From the NCBI GenBank assembly GCA_946481025.1, contig CAMLNA010000024.1, forward strand, positions 1 through 40,590: a DNA stretch of 40,590 bases, read 5' to 3'. The stretch is from an uncultured Rivibacter sp. Lineage in GTDB: Bacteria > Pseudomonadota > Gammaproteobacteria > Burkholderiales > Burkholderiaceae. A model generated the notes under the pieces. The model did not search any database. It saw only the letters and a list, made by a program, of their open reading frames with translations, and was not told where the DNA came from. Position 1 is the stretch's first letter; every line of letters begins with the position of its first letter. Made by a program: the position numbers and the translations under genes. Shown one piece after another: positions 20,977-29,226 of this stretch.

Positions 20977-21753
20977 ATGGCGCTGCGCTTCTGCAGCCTC
21001 GGCAGCGGCAGCAGCGGCAACGCCACCCTGATCGAGGCCCGAGACGGCCTGACCACCACACGGGTGCTGGTGGACTGCGGCTTCTCGCTCAAGGAGCTCG
21101 AGGTCCGGCTCAACCGCGTCGGCCTGCGTGCCGTCGACCTCGATGCCGTGTTCGTGACCCACGAGCACGGTGACCATGTCGGCTGCGCCCTTCCGCTGGC
21201 GCGCCGCCATGGACTCACCGTGTGGATGAGCCGGGGCACCTGGCATGCCGTGGGCGAACCCGAAGCGGGAGACCGCCTGCGCTTCGCGCGCGACGGCGAG
21301 CCCGTGGCCATCGGCGCCATGGAGCTGAGGCCCTACACGGTGCCGCACGATGCATACGAGCCGCTGCAGCTCACGGCCACGGATGGTCAGGCCGTGCTCG
21401 GCATGCTGACGGATGCAGGCTCGTCAACGGCCCATCTTCTGGAGGCGCTGCAAGGGGTCAACGGCCTGCTGCTCGAATGCAATCACGACCGTGAGCGGCT
21501 GGCAGCGTCGAGCTACCCGCCGGGGTTGAAGGCACGCATCGCGGGCAGGCATGGCCACCTCGCCAACGACACCGCCGCGCAGATCCTGGCTGCGCTGCTG
21601 CACGGCGGCCTGCGTCATGTGGTGGCAGCCCACCTGAGCGAACAGAACAACACGCCCGAACTCGCCTGCGCGGCGCTGGGCCAGGTGCTCGGCACCCGTG
21701 AGGTCGTTGTCGCCGATCAGCGACTCGGATTCGACTGGCTCAGTCTGGGCTGA
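20977..21753 (+). CDS. MBL-fold metallo-hydrolase (YycJ/WalJ-like)
   Basis: A 258-aa metallo-beta-lactamase fold protein. It begins LRFCSLGSGSSGNATLIEA, typical of the YycJ type, and has the metal motif THEHGDHVGC near residue 65 and LTDAGSST in the middle. LLLECNHDRERL and VVAAHLSEQNNTPELA complete the family pattern. Members are predicted exonucleases or phosphodiesterases, with the physiological target uncertain. It lies 35 bp after bamC. Confidence 0.88.
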   Translation: MALRFCSLGSGSSGNATLIEARDGLTTTRVLVDCGFSLKELEVRLNRVGLRAVDLDAVFVTHEHGDHVGCALPLARRHGLTVWMSRGTWHAVGEPEAGDRLRFARDGEPVAIGAMELRPYTVPHDAYEPLQLTATDGQAVLGMLTDAGSSTAHLLEALQGVNGLLLECNHDRERLAASSYPPGLKARIAGRHGHLANDTAAQILAALLHGGLRHVVAAHLSEQNNTPELACAALGQVLGTREVVVADQRLGFDWLSLG

Positions 21754-21770
21754 TCAGAACCGGACGCAAA

Positions 21771-21794
21771 AAAGCCGCCTCGATGGGCGGCTTT
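21771..21794. terminator. Bidirectional intrinsic terminator
   Basis: A 9-bp stem (AAAGCCGCC/GGCGGCTTT) with a 6-nt loop lies between the convergent MBL hydrolase (ends 21753) and the lipoprotein gene (ends at 21817). On the minus strand it is followed by six T residues (A-run 21768-21773), the stronger direction. On the plus strand only TTTC follows. Confidence 0.8.
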
Positions 21795-21816
21795 CTCGTC
21801 AACCGGTAAAGGCTGA

Positions 21817-22050
21817 TTACTTCGATGCGGCAGCAGCGGCAGCGGAAGCAGCAGCGTCGGCGGCAGCGGTCGCAGCGGTAGCAGCAGCGGAGGCGGCGTC
21901 GGCCACGGCGGAAGCAGCGGCAGGAGCGGAAGCCTCAACAGCCGGGGCGGGAGCCGGAGCGGCTGCAGCAGGAGCTTCTTCCTTCTTGCCACAGGCGGCC
22001 AGGGCAACGGCGGCAACCAGGGAAGCCAGCACAAGCGACTTTTTCATCAT
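21817..22050 (-). CDS. Small alanine-rich lipoprotein
   Basis: A 77-aa protein with a lipoprotein signal (MMKKSLVLASLVAAVALAAC, lipobox LAAC) followed by GKKEE. The rest, about 55 residues, is almost entirely Ala with some Pro, Ser, Val and Asp. The low-complexity mature part probably forms a helix. No enzymatic function is expected. Possible roles are an envelope spacer or a small peptidoglycan- or surface-associated lipoprotein. GAGGG lies about 6 bp before the tandem ATGs. It has its own promoter, a palindromic leader and a terminator, suggesting strong independent expression. Confidence 0.8.
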   Translation of the reverse strand: MMKKSLVLASLVAAVALAACGKKEEAPAAAAPAPAPAVEASAPAAASAVADAASAAATAATAAADAAASAAAAAASK

Positions 22051-22076
22051 CTTTTTCCCTCAACAAAGAGTTCGAA

Positions 22077-22092
22077 CAATTACCGGTAATTG
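22077..22092. promoter_or_regulatory. Perfect 16-bp palindrome in the lipoprotein leader
   Basis: CAATTACCGGTAATTG is fully self-complementary. It abuts a second perfect palindrome, GTTCGAAC (22070-22077), sharing one base. Both lie in the 5' leader of the lipoprotein gene, between the candidate -10 box and the start. This AT-containing symmetrical site stands out in GC-rich DNA and could bind a dimeric repressor or form an RNA hairpin. Confidence 0.55.
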
Positions 22093-22162
22093 ACGGGCCC
22101 TCTTGCGGAAGGGTCCCAACGGAAAGGCCAGGAACGCTCGAGCATTCCCAGTCCAGCCCGCG

Positions 22163-22168
22163 ATTATA
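22163..22168 (-). promoter_or_regulatory. Consensus -10 box for the lipoprotein gene
   Basis: The minus strand reads TATAAT exactly. The -35 region is weak (ATTCGC at 17-bp spacing), so an activator or extended contacts may help. Initiation would give a leader of about 105 nt holding the palindromes at 22070-22092. Confidence 0.5.
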
Positions 22169-22190
22169 CGTGCCAATCCTCTTGCGCGAA

Positions 22191-22694
22191 TCACAGTCCC
22201 AGTGTTGTGACCGGGAAGGCTTCAGTCGAGCGTTGCGCAATGGCGTCAACCCACTCCTGGCAGCGGGCCAGGTCCGCGCCCTCGCGATAGACACGGCCTC
22301 GATAGAGCTCATCTAGACGACGCACCCCGATGCAGGACGGGGCGAACAGCAGGCTCGGCATCTGCGGGGCCTCGTCTTCATGCACCGTGCGGCATTCGAC
22401 GATGTGCGACCAATGCACGCGCCACTCGAGCCATCGTGCGTGCCGCCTCACGACCTCGTCGAAGCTGGCCGCCAGCACCACGAGCTTGCGATGTGCGTAG
22501 GCCCATTGCGCGAGCGACTCCACCACCGCGCGCTCGCCGAGCGGCCAGTCCGCGAAATCGCGATCGCACAGCCACAGTTCGCGCCCGCCGTGCGCAGCCA
22601 CTTCGGCAAAGCCGTCGCGCAAGGCCTGCTGGAAGGCGCCGCGCGATTCGAAGACCCGCGTGCCTTGCGGCGCGCCATTCACGTCATCACTCAT
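22191..22694 (-). CDS. Conserved-looking hypothetical protein downstream of the ribosomal oxygenase
   Basis: A 167-aa cytoplasmic protein I cannot name. It is rich in Trp, Arg and acidic residues, with the recognisable stretches FESRGAFQQALRDGF, GRELWLCDRDFADWPLGE and LVVLAASFDEVVRRHARW. The alternation of helices with short hydrophobic strands (ELWLCD, KLVVLAA) suggests an alpha/beta fold, possibly related to the phospholipase D-like backbone without its HKD catalytic motif. The ATG at 22694 overlaps the oxygenase stop by 8 bp, so the two are coupled. Confidence 0.75.
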   Translation of the reverse strand: MSDDVNGAPQGTRVFESRGAFQQALRDGFAEVAAHGGRELWLCDRDFADWPLGERAVVESLAQWAYAHRKLVVLAASFDEVVRRHARWLEWRVHWSHIVECRTVHEDEAPQMPSLLFAPSCIGVRRLDELYRGRVYREGADLARCQEWVDAIAQRSTEAFPVTTLGL

Positions 22695-23862
22695 CGTCGT
22701 GCTCCTCGGGCTGCAGCCAGCCGTCCTCACACCATTGCGACAGCAACTCGCGCGCGCCTTCACTCGCGCCACCCACTTCGCGTGCCGTGAGCCTGCGCCG
22801 GTCTGCCAGACGCTGCATCAACCGCGCATCGCGGCCTGCCGCCCGCCAGGACTCGCCGTTCACGTACACGTGACCGGCGTCGTACATCATGCGCGTGCGT
22901 GCATCGAGCTGCACGCCCTGCCCTTCGTGCAGGGGCTCGCGCAGCTCGAACCAGATCTGGGCCTTGGGTTCGGTGAGGTACTCGCCGAGCGCAACGCGCA
23001 GTGCCTGCGGGTCGCGCAGGGCCGCCTGCACAGCCTCGGTGGCGAACTGCACCAGCGTGTCGGGCACGCGGCCGGGTGTGCCGGTGGCTTCCTGGTGCGC
23101 GTCTCGGTAGAGCACGGCCGCCTGGTCCGTGTCCACCGCATCGGCGCAGCGCACGAGCAGCTCGCGCGCCAGCTCGCTGCGCATCGGCGCGCGAAAGCCG
23201 ATGGAGCAGGTCATGCACTCACCGCCTTCGGCCACGCCGTCGTGCGCCCAGCGCGGCGGCAGGTAGAGCATGTCGCCGGGCTCGAGCAGCCACTCCTCTT
23301 CCGCCTCGAAGTTGCTCAGGATCTTGAGCGGCACGTCGGGTTCCAGGCTCGGGTCTTCGAGCCGCCCGATACGCCAGCGCCGCCGGCCATGCACCTGCAG
23401 CAGGAACACGTCGTATGAATCGAAGTGCGGGCCGACGCCGCCGCCTTCGGTGGCGAACGAGATCATCAGGTCGTCGAGCCGGGCTTCGGGCACGAAGCGA
23501 AAGCGGTCGAGCAGCGCCCGCGCTGCCGGGACGTGCAGGTCCAGTCCCTGCACGAGCAGCGTCCACGCCGCCCTGCTCAACGGCGGCAAGGCCCGCCGCG
23601 CGAAGGGGCCGTGCTTGAGCGACCAGCCCGCCTCGCCCTTGCGGCGTGCCTGCTGCTCGATCAGCCGGCACTCCACGCCCTCGCGGCCCGCCAATGCGAA
23701 CAGCTCGCCGCGCGAGACCGGCGCCTGCACGCCGGGCATGGCCTGCCGGATCAGCAGCGGCTTCTTCTGCCAATGCTTCTTCATGAAGCGCCGGGGCGAC
23801 AGGCCCCCCAGCAGCGGCGTGGCCGCATCGATGTCGATGACCATGCTGGAATGAGTTTTCAT
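22687..23862 (-). CDS. Cupin-type ribosomal oxygenase (RoxA/YcfD-like)
   Basis: A 391-aa JmjC/cupin 2-oxoglutarate- and Fe(II)-dependent oxygenase. YcfD of E. coli hydroxylates an arginine of ribosomal protein L16. Visible marks are the N-terminal HWQKKPLLIRQAMPG, the metal motif H146-x-D148 in GPHFDSYDVFLLQVHGRRRW, and the third ligand His207 in LPPRWAHDGVAEGGE. A dimerisation and winged-helix C-terminal part completes it. The ATG at 23862 is chosen. An in-frame ATG at 23871 and one at 23844 are alternatives, and none has a strong ribosome site. Confidence 0.88.
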   Translation of the reverse strand: MKTHSSMVIDIDAATPLLGGLSPRRFMKKHWQKKPLLIRQAMPGVQAPVSRGELFALAGREGVECRLIEQQARRKGEAGWSLKHGPFARRALPPLSRAAWTLLVQGLDLHVPAARALLDRFRFVPEARLDDLMISFATEGGGVGPHFDSYDVFLLQVHGRRRWRIGRLEDPSLEPDVPLKILSNFEAEEEWLLEPGDMLYLPPRWAHDGVAEGGECMTCSIGFRAPMRSELARELLVRCADAVDTDQAAVLYRDAHQEATGTPGRVPDTLVQFATEAVQAALRDPQALRVALGEYLTEPKAQIWFELREPLHEGQGVQLDARTRMMYDAGHVYVNGESWRAAGRDARLMQRLADRRRLTAREVGGASEGARELLSQWCEDGWLQPEEHDDE

Positions 23863-23910
23863 GCGGCACATTTTGCCGGGGCGCTCGGGCGTTCATGCGA
23901 TGATCGCCCG

Positions 23911-24432
23911 ATGCAGATTTCAGCCCCCTGTGTCGTCAGCCTGACGTGGCGACTCCAAGATGCCCAGGGCCAGCTCATTGACGAGCTGGTCGACCCCGTC
24001 GAGTTCTTCTACGGGGGCGATGACCTGCTGGCCAAGGTGGAAGAAGCGCTGCTCGGCCAGAGCGAAGGTTTCGAAGCCGCCCTGCACCTGGAGCCCGAAC
24101 ACGCCTTCGGCGACTACGACGCCAATCTCGTGTTCTTCGAGGCGCGCGACGTGTTCACCGGCCACATCGAGCCGGGCATGCAGTTCGACGGGCCGCCTGA
24201 AGGCGTCACCACCGCCGGCCTGCCGGCCGACGCCATCTACACCGTCACCGAGGTGTACGACTCGCATGTGGTGCTCGACGGCAACCACCCGCTGGCCGGC
24301 ATTGCGCTGAACCTGGCCCTCAAGGTGCGCGCGGTGCGCGAGGCCACCGAAGAAGAAGTGGAAGCCGGCTCCGTGGCCGAGCCGACCTTCACCGTGCTCA
24401 ACACCGTGCCGACCTCGCAGAACCTGCACTGA
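23911..24432 (+). CDS. FKBP-type peptidyl-prolyl cis-trans isomerase, SlyD-like
   Basis: A 173-aa cytoplasmic chaperone and prolyl isomerase. The FKBP half is split by an insert-in-flap domain, as in SlyD: EFFYGGDDLLAKVEEALLGQ, then EPEHAFGDYDANLVF, then the insert, and return at LDGNHPLAGIALNLALKV. It lacks the His/Cys-rich metal-binding tail of E. coli SlyD. The frame is open far upstream, but the family start fits the ATG at 23911. It is divergent from the oxygenase gene by about 48 bp. Confidence 0.92.
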   Translation: MQISAPCVVSLTWRLQDAQGQLIDELVDPVEFFYGGDDLLAKVEEALLGQSEGFEAALHLEPEHAFGDYDANLVFFEARDVFTGHIEPGMQFDGPPEGVTTAGLPADAIYTVTEVYDSHVVLDGNHPLAGIALNLALKVRAVREATEEEVEAGSVAEPTFTVLNTVPTSQNLH

Positions 24433-24451
24433 GCGCGTTCCAGCGCTCAGT
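24428..24451. terminator. Convergent hairpin overlapping both stop codons
   Basis: A 9-bp perfect stem (ACTGAGCGC/GCGCTCAGT) with a 6-nt loop lies between the SlyD-like gene and dut. The TGA of the first gene is in the left arm and the dut stop is in the right arm. There is no T-run on either side, so its strength as an intrinsic terminator is unclear. Confidence 0.6.
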
Positions 24452-24896
24452 GCTTGCCGGTCGATCCGAACCCGCCCTCGCCGCGATGCGAGGCGTCGAA
24501 GTCGTCCACGCGGCGGAAGCTGGCCTGCACCACCGGCACGATGACGAGCTGCGCGATGCGCTCCATCGGCTGGATGGTGAAAGTGGTCGGGCCGCGGTTC
24601 CAGCAGCTCACCATCAGCTGCCCCTGGTAGTCGGAGTCGATCAGCCCCACCAGGTTGCCCAGCACGATGCCGTGCTTGTGGCCCAGCCCCGAGCGGGGCA
24701 GGATCAGCGCCGCCAGGCCGGCGTCGCCGATGTGGATCGCCAGCCCCGTGGGGATGAGCGTGGTCTGCCCCGGCTCCAGCACCACGGGTGCATCGAGGCA
24801 GGCACGCAGGTCCAGGCCGGCGCTGCCGGGCGTGGCGTAGGTCGGGATCTGCTCGGCCATGCGCGGGTCGAGCACCTTGAGGTCGATTTCAGTCAT
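24447..24896 (-). CDS. dut: Deoxyuridine 5'-triphosphate nucleotidohydrolase
   Basis: A 149-aa trimeric dUTPase that converts dUTP to dUMP, keeping uracil out of DNA and supplying thymidylate synthesis. All five family motifs are present: [49 protein letters not shown] and [12 protein letters not shown] (the flexible P-loop-like tail). Its ATG overlaps the coaBC stop (ATGA), the common coaBC-dut pairing. Confidence 0.97.
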   Translation of the reverse strand: MTEIDLKVLDPRMAEQIPTYATPGSAGLDLRACLDAPVVLEPGQTTLIPTGLAIHIGDAGLAALILPRSGLGHKHGIVLGNLVGLIDSDYQGQLMVSCWNRGPTTFTIQPMERIAQLVIVPVVQASFRRVDDFDASHRGEGGFGSTGKH

Positions 24897-26125
24897 GCGG
24901 TGCGAGCGGAAATGCGGCGCGCGATCTCGGCCACGAGGGCCCGCGCGAGGGTGAGCTTGTCGGCGGCGCTGCCGTCTGCGGGCAGGGCTTGCTCGCCATG
25001 GGCGTCCACCAGAAGCAGCGCATTGTCGTCGCGGCCGAAGGTGGCGGGCCCCAGGTTGCCCACCACCAGGGGCAGGCGCTTGCGCTCGAGCTTGGCGCGC
25101 GCGTGCGCCGCGAGGTTTTCGCTTTCGGCGGCAAAGCCCACGCAGTAGGGCGGCTCGGGCAGCGCGGCCACCGAGGCGAGGATGTCGGGGTTTTCGGTCA
25201 GTTCGAAGGTCGGCGCGAGCTTCTTGCCGTCCTTCTTGATCTTGTGTTCCGACAGCGAGGCCGGTCGCCAGTCGGCCACCGCGGCGGTGGCGATGAACAC
25301 CTCGTGCCGCTGCGCGGCCGGCAGCGTGACGTCGAACATCTGCTGCGCGGTGCGCACGTCGATGCGGGATACGCCGCGCGGCGTGGGCAGGTGCACCGGG
25401 CCGGCCACCAGCGTGACCTCGGCGCCGGCTTCGCGTGCCGCCCTGGCGAGCGCGAAGCCCATCTTGCCGCTGGACAGATTGGTGATGCCCCGCACCGGAT
25501 CGATCGGCTCGAAGGTCGGGCCGGCCGTGATGAGCACGCGCCGTCCGGCCAGGGCCTTGGGCTGGAAGAAAGCGACGATGTCTTCGAGCAGCTCCTGGGG
25601 TTCGAGCATGCGCCCGTCGCCCACCTCGCCGCAGGCCTGGTCGCCGCTGCCCACGCCCAGCACGGCAGCACCGTCGGCCCGCACCGTCGCGAGGTTGCGC
25701 TGCGTGGCCGGGTGCGCCCACATCTCGCGGTTCATGGCCGGCGCCAGCAGCAGCGGGCAGCGCTCGATCGGCCGGGCCAGGCACAGCAGCGACAGCAGGT
25801 CGCCGGCACGGCCCTGCGCCAGCTGCGCGATCAGGTCGGCGCTCGCGGGCGCGACGACGATGGCATCGGCATCACGCGACAGGTTGATGTGCGCCATGTT
25901 GTTCGGCTCGGCCGCGTCCCACTGGCTGGTCACGACGCGCTGGTTCGACAGCGCCTGCATCGTGACCGGCGTGATGAACTGCATCGCCGCCTCGGTCATG
26001 ACGACCTGCACCGAGGCGCCGGCCTTGGTGAGCAGGCGCACCAGCTCGGCAGACTTGTAGCAGGCAATGCCGCCGGAAAGACCGAGGACGATGCGCCTGC
26101 CGGCGAGGTCGGGACGGTCGCTCAT
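24893..26125 (-). CDS. coaBC: Bifunctional phosphopantothenoylcysteine decarboxylase / phosphopantothenate-cysteine ligase
   Basis: A 410-aa coenzyme A biosynthesis enzyme. The N-terminal CoaC flavoprotein domain has [34 protein letters not shown], the PAMNREMW substrate clamp, and the [11 protein letters not shown] flap with the catalytic Cys. The CoaB half begins at about residue 195 with [31 protein letters not shown] and a late KIKKDGKK. It starts 3 bp after the transglutaminase-like gene, so it is in the same run of minus-strand genes. Confidence 0.97.
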   Translation of the reverse strand: MSDRPDLAGRRIVLGLSGGIACYKSAELVRLLTKAGASVQVVMTEAAMQFITPVTMQALSNQRVVTSQWDAAEPNNMAHINLSRDADAIVVAPASADLIAQLAQGRAGDLLSLLCLARPIERCPLLLAPAMNREMWAHPATQRNLATVRADGAAVLGVGSGDQACGEVGDGRMLEPQELLEDIVAFFQPKALAGRRVLITAGPTFEPIDPVRGITNLSSGKMGFALARAAREAGAEVTLVAGPVHLPTPRGVSRIDVRTAQQMFDVTLPAAQRHEVFIATAAVADWRPASLSEHKIKKDGKKLAPTFELTENPDILASVAALPEPPYCVGFAAESENLAAHARAKLERKRLPLVVGNLGPATFGRDDNALLLVDAHGEQALPADGSAADKLTLARALVAEIARRISARTA

Positions 26126-26128
26126 GGG

Positions 26129-27247
26129 TCAGGCCGTGATCTCTCGGGCGGTGATGGTGTACTTGAAGTTGTCCGGGTCGAGCGGGTCGTAACGACCCTG
26201 CGCGCTTTCGGCCTGCGGGTACATGAGGAAGCCCAGCCTGCCGCCCGACGAGCCGGGCAGCGCCACGTCGTGCGCGGTGTTGTAGCCCAGCCAGTTGCCC
26301 TCCCAGCCGCCGAACAGCGCCTTGCGCACCGGGGCCACCACCGGATGGTCGGCGTCCTTGATCCAGTCGCCGGTTTCCAGGCGCATCACCTTGCCGACGT
26401 CGGCCGGGTCCATGGCCACCCAGCCGTAGTCCCGCAGGAAGACTTCGGCGCGGCAATGCTGCGCGCTCTTCAGGTTGGCCGGATTGCCGCCCAGCTCCCG
26501 GTAGCCGAAGGCGCTGGGCACGAGGCGGATGCCGTACACGTCGCGCGCGGGCACGCCGGCGGCACGGCACAGGCCGACGAACAGGCCGTTGATGTCGCCG
26601 CACTTGCCGCCGAAGTTCTGCGTCTCCAGCATGCTCTTGATGTCGCCGACGCCGCAGCCACGCACCTTGGGCTCGCGCCAGGTGTTGGCGACGATCCAGT
26701 CGTAGATGCTGCGTGCCTTGTCGAGGTCGGTTCGGGCGCCCTTGGTCACCTGCAGCGCGGTCTCGCGCACGATGCCGTCGGTGGGCATGAGCTCGGTGGG
26801 CGCGAGCCACGCCTTCAGCGCGGCAGGGTCCTCCTTCGCGGCCGACCGCGCCGACCAGTCGACCGAGCGGCTCATGGTCTGCACACGGCTGGTGAGCTGC
26901 ACCACCGGGTCGGCCTGGTTGGCGTCGAACTCGGCCAGCAGCATCCTGGCGCCGTATTTCTGGTCGGACGCCAGCTTCATGCTGCGCGCGTTGCCCGACC
27001 AGCTGCTTTCGAGCGAACGCTGCCAGGCGGTGTCGACGGCCGGCACCGGCAGCCACACGCGGCTCGCGCCCATGGCCTGGCGCAGCTCCACGCTGGTGGT
27101 GATCTCGAAGGTGCGCCACACCCCCGGTTGCGGTTCGAAGCGGCGGGTCGCCGCAGCCTGCGCATGCCCTGCGAAAGACATGCCCGACAGCGCGATGGCC
27201 TTGGTAGTGGTCTTCAGCAGGGCACGACGCGACATGTGGTAGGTCAT
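26129..27247 (-). CDS. Exported transglutaminase-like cysteine peptidase domain protein
   Basis: A 372-aa protein with a Tat-type signal (SRRALLKTT followed by a hydrophobic stretch and an AQA cleavage region near residue 31). The transglutaminase core is complete: Cys216 in NFGGKCGDINGLF, His264 in AQHCRAEVFL and Asp280 in WVAMDPADV. Such proteins may act as periplasmic peptidases or cross-linking enzymes, and the target is unknown. An AGGAGA site precedes the ATG at 27247. An ATG four codons later is possible. The neighbouring thioredoxin-like gene suggests envelope-related work. Confidence 0.85.
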   Translation of the reverse strand: MTYHMSRRALLKTTTKAIALSGMSFAGHAQAAATRRFEPQPGVWRTFEITTSVELRQAMGASRVWLPVPAVDTAWQRSLESSWSGNARSMKLASDQKYGARMLLAEFDANQADPVVQLTSRVQTMSRSVDWSARSAAKEDPAALKAWLAPTELMPTDGIVRETALQVTKGARTDLDKARSIYDWIVANTWREPKVRGCGVGDIKSMLETQNFGGKCGDINGLFVGLCRAAGVPARDVYGIRLVPSAFGYRELGGNPANLKSAQHCRAEVFLRDYGWVAMDPADVGKVMRLETGDWIKDADHPVVAPVRKALFGGWEGNWLGYNTAHDVALPGSSGGRLGFLMYPQAESAQGRYDPLDPDNFKYTITAREITA

Positions 27248-27284
27248 GGCCGGTCTCCTAAGTCTGGTCTCGAACTGGCGCGGA

Positions 27285-27839
27285 TTATCGCGAGGCGGCC
27301 GGCGCGGCGGCCAGCAGGGGGTTCAGCAGCCGCTCGCCCTGCTGCCCCGCCCAGTCGAGCTCGCCGGTCACGCTGAGCACCGGCCGGCCGTCGCGGCCGA
27401 CCAGCACGGTCGTCGGAAAGATGCGTGAGGTCCAGGCCTTGGCTGCTTCGCCGTTGCGGTCGAGCAGCACCGGGTACGGCACAGGCACGGCTTGCAGGAA
27501 GCGCCTGACCTTGGCCTCGTGCTCCTGGTAGTTCACGCCCAGCACCACCACGTCGCCGCGCGCGGCGTGCGTTTCGGCCAGCCAGCCCAGCGTGGGAATC
27601 TCGGTGACGCACGGTTCACACCAGCTGGCCCAGAAGTTGAGCACGACCACCTTGCCTCGCAGTGGCGCGAGGCTCCAGCGGCGGCCGTCCAGGTCGTCGA
27701 GTGCCAGCGGCGGCGCCGGCTTGCGGGCGGGCCAGCGCCGCTCGATGGTGCCGGCGCGCCCTGGCAGGGGCAGCGGCAGGGAAAGCGCCGCAGCCCCGGC
27801 CAGCCAGGTGCGCCGCGAACAGGACTTCTTCAAGCTCAT
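27285..27839 (-). CDS. TlpA-family thiol:disulfide thioredoxin-like protein
   Basis: About 184 aa and exported: an N-terminal SRRTWLAG followed by a hydrophobic Leu/Pro stretch suggests a Tat or Sec signal. The thioredoxin domain has VVVLNFWASWCEPCVTEIP (redox Cys74 and Cys77) and the cis-Pro segment SRIFPTTVLVG, typical of TlpA/ResA proteins that reduce apocytochrome or other periplasmic disulfides. The start is uncertain: ATG 27839 fits the signal peptide, while GTG 27863 overlaps the upstream stop (GTGA), with another ATG at 27848. Confidence 0.88.
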   Translation of the reverse strand: MSLKKSCSRRTWLAGAAALSLPLPLPGRAGTIERRWPARKPAPPLALDDLDGRRWSLAPLRGKVVVLNFWASWCEPCVTEIPTLGWLAETHAARGDVVVLGVNYQEHEAKVRRFLQAVPVPYPVLLDRNGEAAKAWTSRIFPTTVLVGRDGRPVLSVTGELDWAGQQGERLLNPLLAAAPAASR

Positions 27840-27859
27840 GCCCGCCATTGTCGAGGCAC

Positions 27860-28708
27860 TCACTGCAACTGCTCGCGCAGGAAGGCCAGCAGCCGCTCGC
27901 GCGAAGCCACCCGGGCGATCGGGTCGCCGCCCACGTGCACGCCCTGCCCCGGCGACACGCCGTTGGGCACGTCGCGGCGCAGCCGCAGCTTCGCTTCACT
28001 GTCGAAGCCGTGGTAGGCGCCGGCATACACCTCGACCTGCACCTTCGCCCCGGCACGCCGGGCCAGGTCCATGCAGGGTTGCGCGCCGGTCCAGTCGTCC
28101 TTTTCGCCCAGCAGCAGGAGCAGCGGCACCAGGGGACGGTAGCCGCGGCCGAGCTCGAACTTGCAGCCGGGATAGAAGGCCACTGCAGCACGTGGCTTCA
28201 CCGGCGCCTGCATCACCTCGCGCACCGTGGCGCTGGTGGCCGCCAACACGGTGCTGCCGCCGTTGGACCAGCCCACCAGCGCCAGGCGCTCGGCATCGAC
28301 TTCGGGGCGGGCGGCCAGCCATTGCAGCGCGCCCAGCGCATCGCGCCGGCGGTTGCCCTGGTTCACCGCCGCCGAGCCGGCCGGCTGGGTGCAGGTTTCG
28401 CGTTCGCCGCGCGGCCCGAGCGAATCGATCACCAGCGCATGCCAGCCCTGCACCCGCATCCAGGCGGCGTAGTCGGCCAGGCGCTCCGACAGCTCGCCGT
28501 CACGCCCGTGCGGCCCGCCGCAGCCGTGCAGCAGCACCACCGCGGGCCGGCGGCCCGGGCCGTCAACCGCGAACCAGTAGCCCGCCAGCGGCACCGGGAC
28601 ACCGGCCTGCAGCTGGAGGCTGGGCACTTCGACGCGTTGCTGGGCCTGGGCGGCCGCCAAGGCCCAGCCCGACAGCGCCAGCGCACCGAGCCAGCGACAC
28701 CACGTCAT
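27860..28708 (-). CDS. Exported dienelactone hydrolase-family alpha/beta hydrolase
   Basis: A 282-aa protein with a cleavable signal (WLGALALSGWALAAAQAQ). The alpha/beta hydrolase core shows the oxyanion segment VVLLHGCGGPHGR, nucleophile elbow GWSNGGS (Ser rather than the Cys of true dienelactone hydrolases), EKDDWTGAQPC carrying the acid, and AYHGFDSEA with the His. It is probably an esterase or lipase-like periplasmic enzyme of unknown substrate. The ATG overlaps the acetyltransferase stop (ATGA). Confidence 0.85.
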   Translation of the reverse strand: MTWCRWLGALALSGWALAAAQAQQRVEVPSLQLQAGVPVPLAGYWFAVDGPGRRPAVVLLHGCGGPHGRDGELSERLADYAAWMRVQGWHALVIDSLGPRGERETCTQPAGSAAVNQGNRRRDALGALQWLAARPEVDAERLALVGWSNGGSTVLAATSATVREVMQAPVKPRAAVAFYPGCKFELGRGYRPLVPLLLLLGEKDDWTGAQPCMDLARRAGAKVQVEVYAGAYHGFDSEAKLRLRRDVPNGVSPGQGVHVGGDPIARVASRERLLAFLREQLQ

Positions 28709-29226
28709 GGGAAGGCCGGCGGGTTGGGATGCAGCCGCGCCATCGACAGCGCATCGGCAAAACGACCCGCCCGCATGGCATAGGCACGGTGCGTGCCTTC
28801 GACTTCGAAGCCGAACTTGCGGTACAGGGCGATGGCCGGCGCGTTGTCGCTGAACACCGTGAGCTCCAGCCGCAACACCTGGACCCAGTTGTCGGCGTAT
28901 TCGCACATCGCCTGCATCAGCGCCGAGCCCACGCCCTGGTTCTGCGCTTCACCGGCCACCGAGATGCCCAGCATCATGGCGTGGCGCCGCCGAAGTTGCG
29001 GACCCACCGGGTGCAGGCCGCAGGTGCCGACCACCTCGCCCTGGCGTTCTGCCACGAGGGACAGATCCTGCTTGCCGGGCGCCGTGCTGTCGGCCAGCTT
29101 GGCCCGCCAGTACTCCTCGTCGGTGTAGGGCAGCTGCATGAGCCCGGTAAAGACTTCGGGGGCACCCATGATGCGGGCATAGGCAGCGGCATCTTTCGGT
29201 GAAGCGCGGCGGACGGTGATGCTCAT
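28705..29226 (-). CDS. GNAT family N-acetyltransferase
   Basis: A 173-aa acetyltransferase that likely opens the minus-strand operon down to dut. It has the family start ITVRRASPKDAAAYARIM, acetyl-CoA motif SVAGEAQNQGVGSALMQAM, and motif B RLELTVFSDNAPAIALYRKF followed by GFEVEGTHRAYAMRAGRF. The end resembles L-amino acid or YhhY-type N-acetyltransferases. The substrate is unknown. Confidence 0.9.
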   Translation of the reverse strand: MSITVRRASPKDAAAYARIMGAPEVFTGLMQLPYTDEEYWRAKLADSTAPGKQDLSLVAERQGEVVGTCGLHPVGPQLRRRHAMMLGISVAGEAQNQGVGSALMQAMCEYADNWVQVLRLELTVFSDNAPAIALYRKFGFEVEGTHRAYAMRAGRFADALSMARLHPNPPAFP

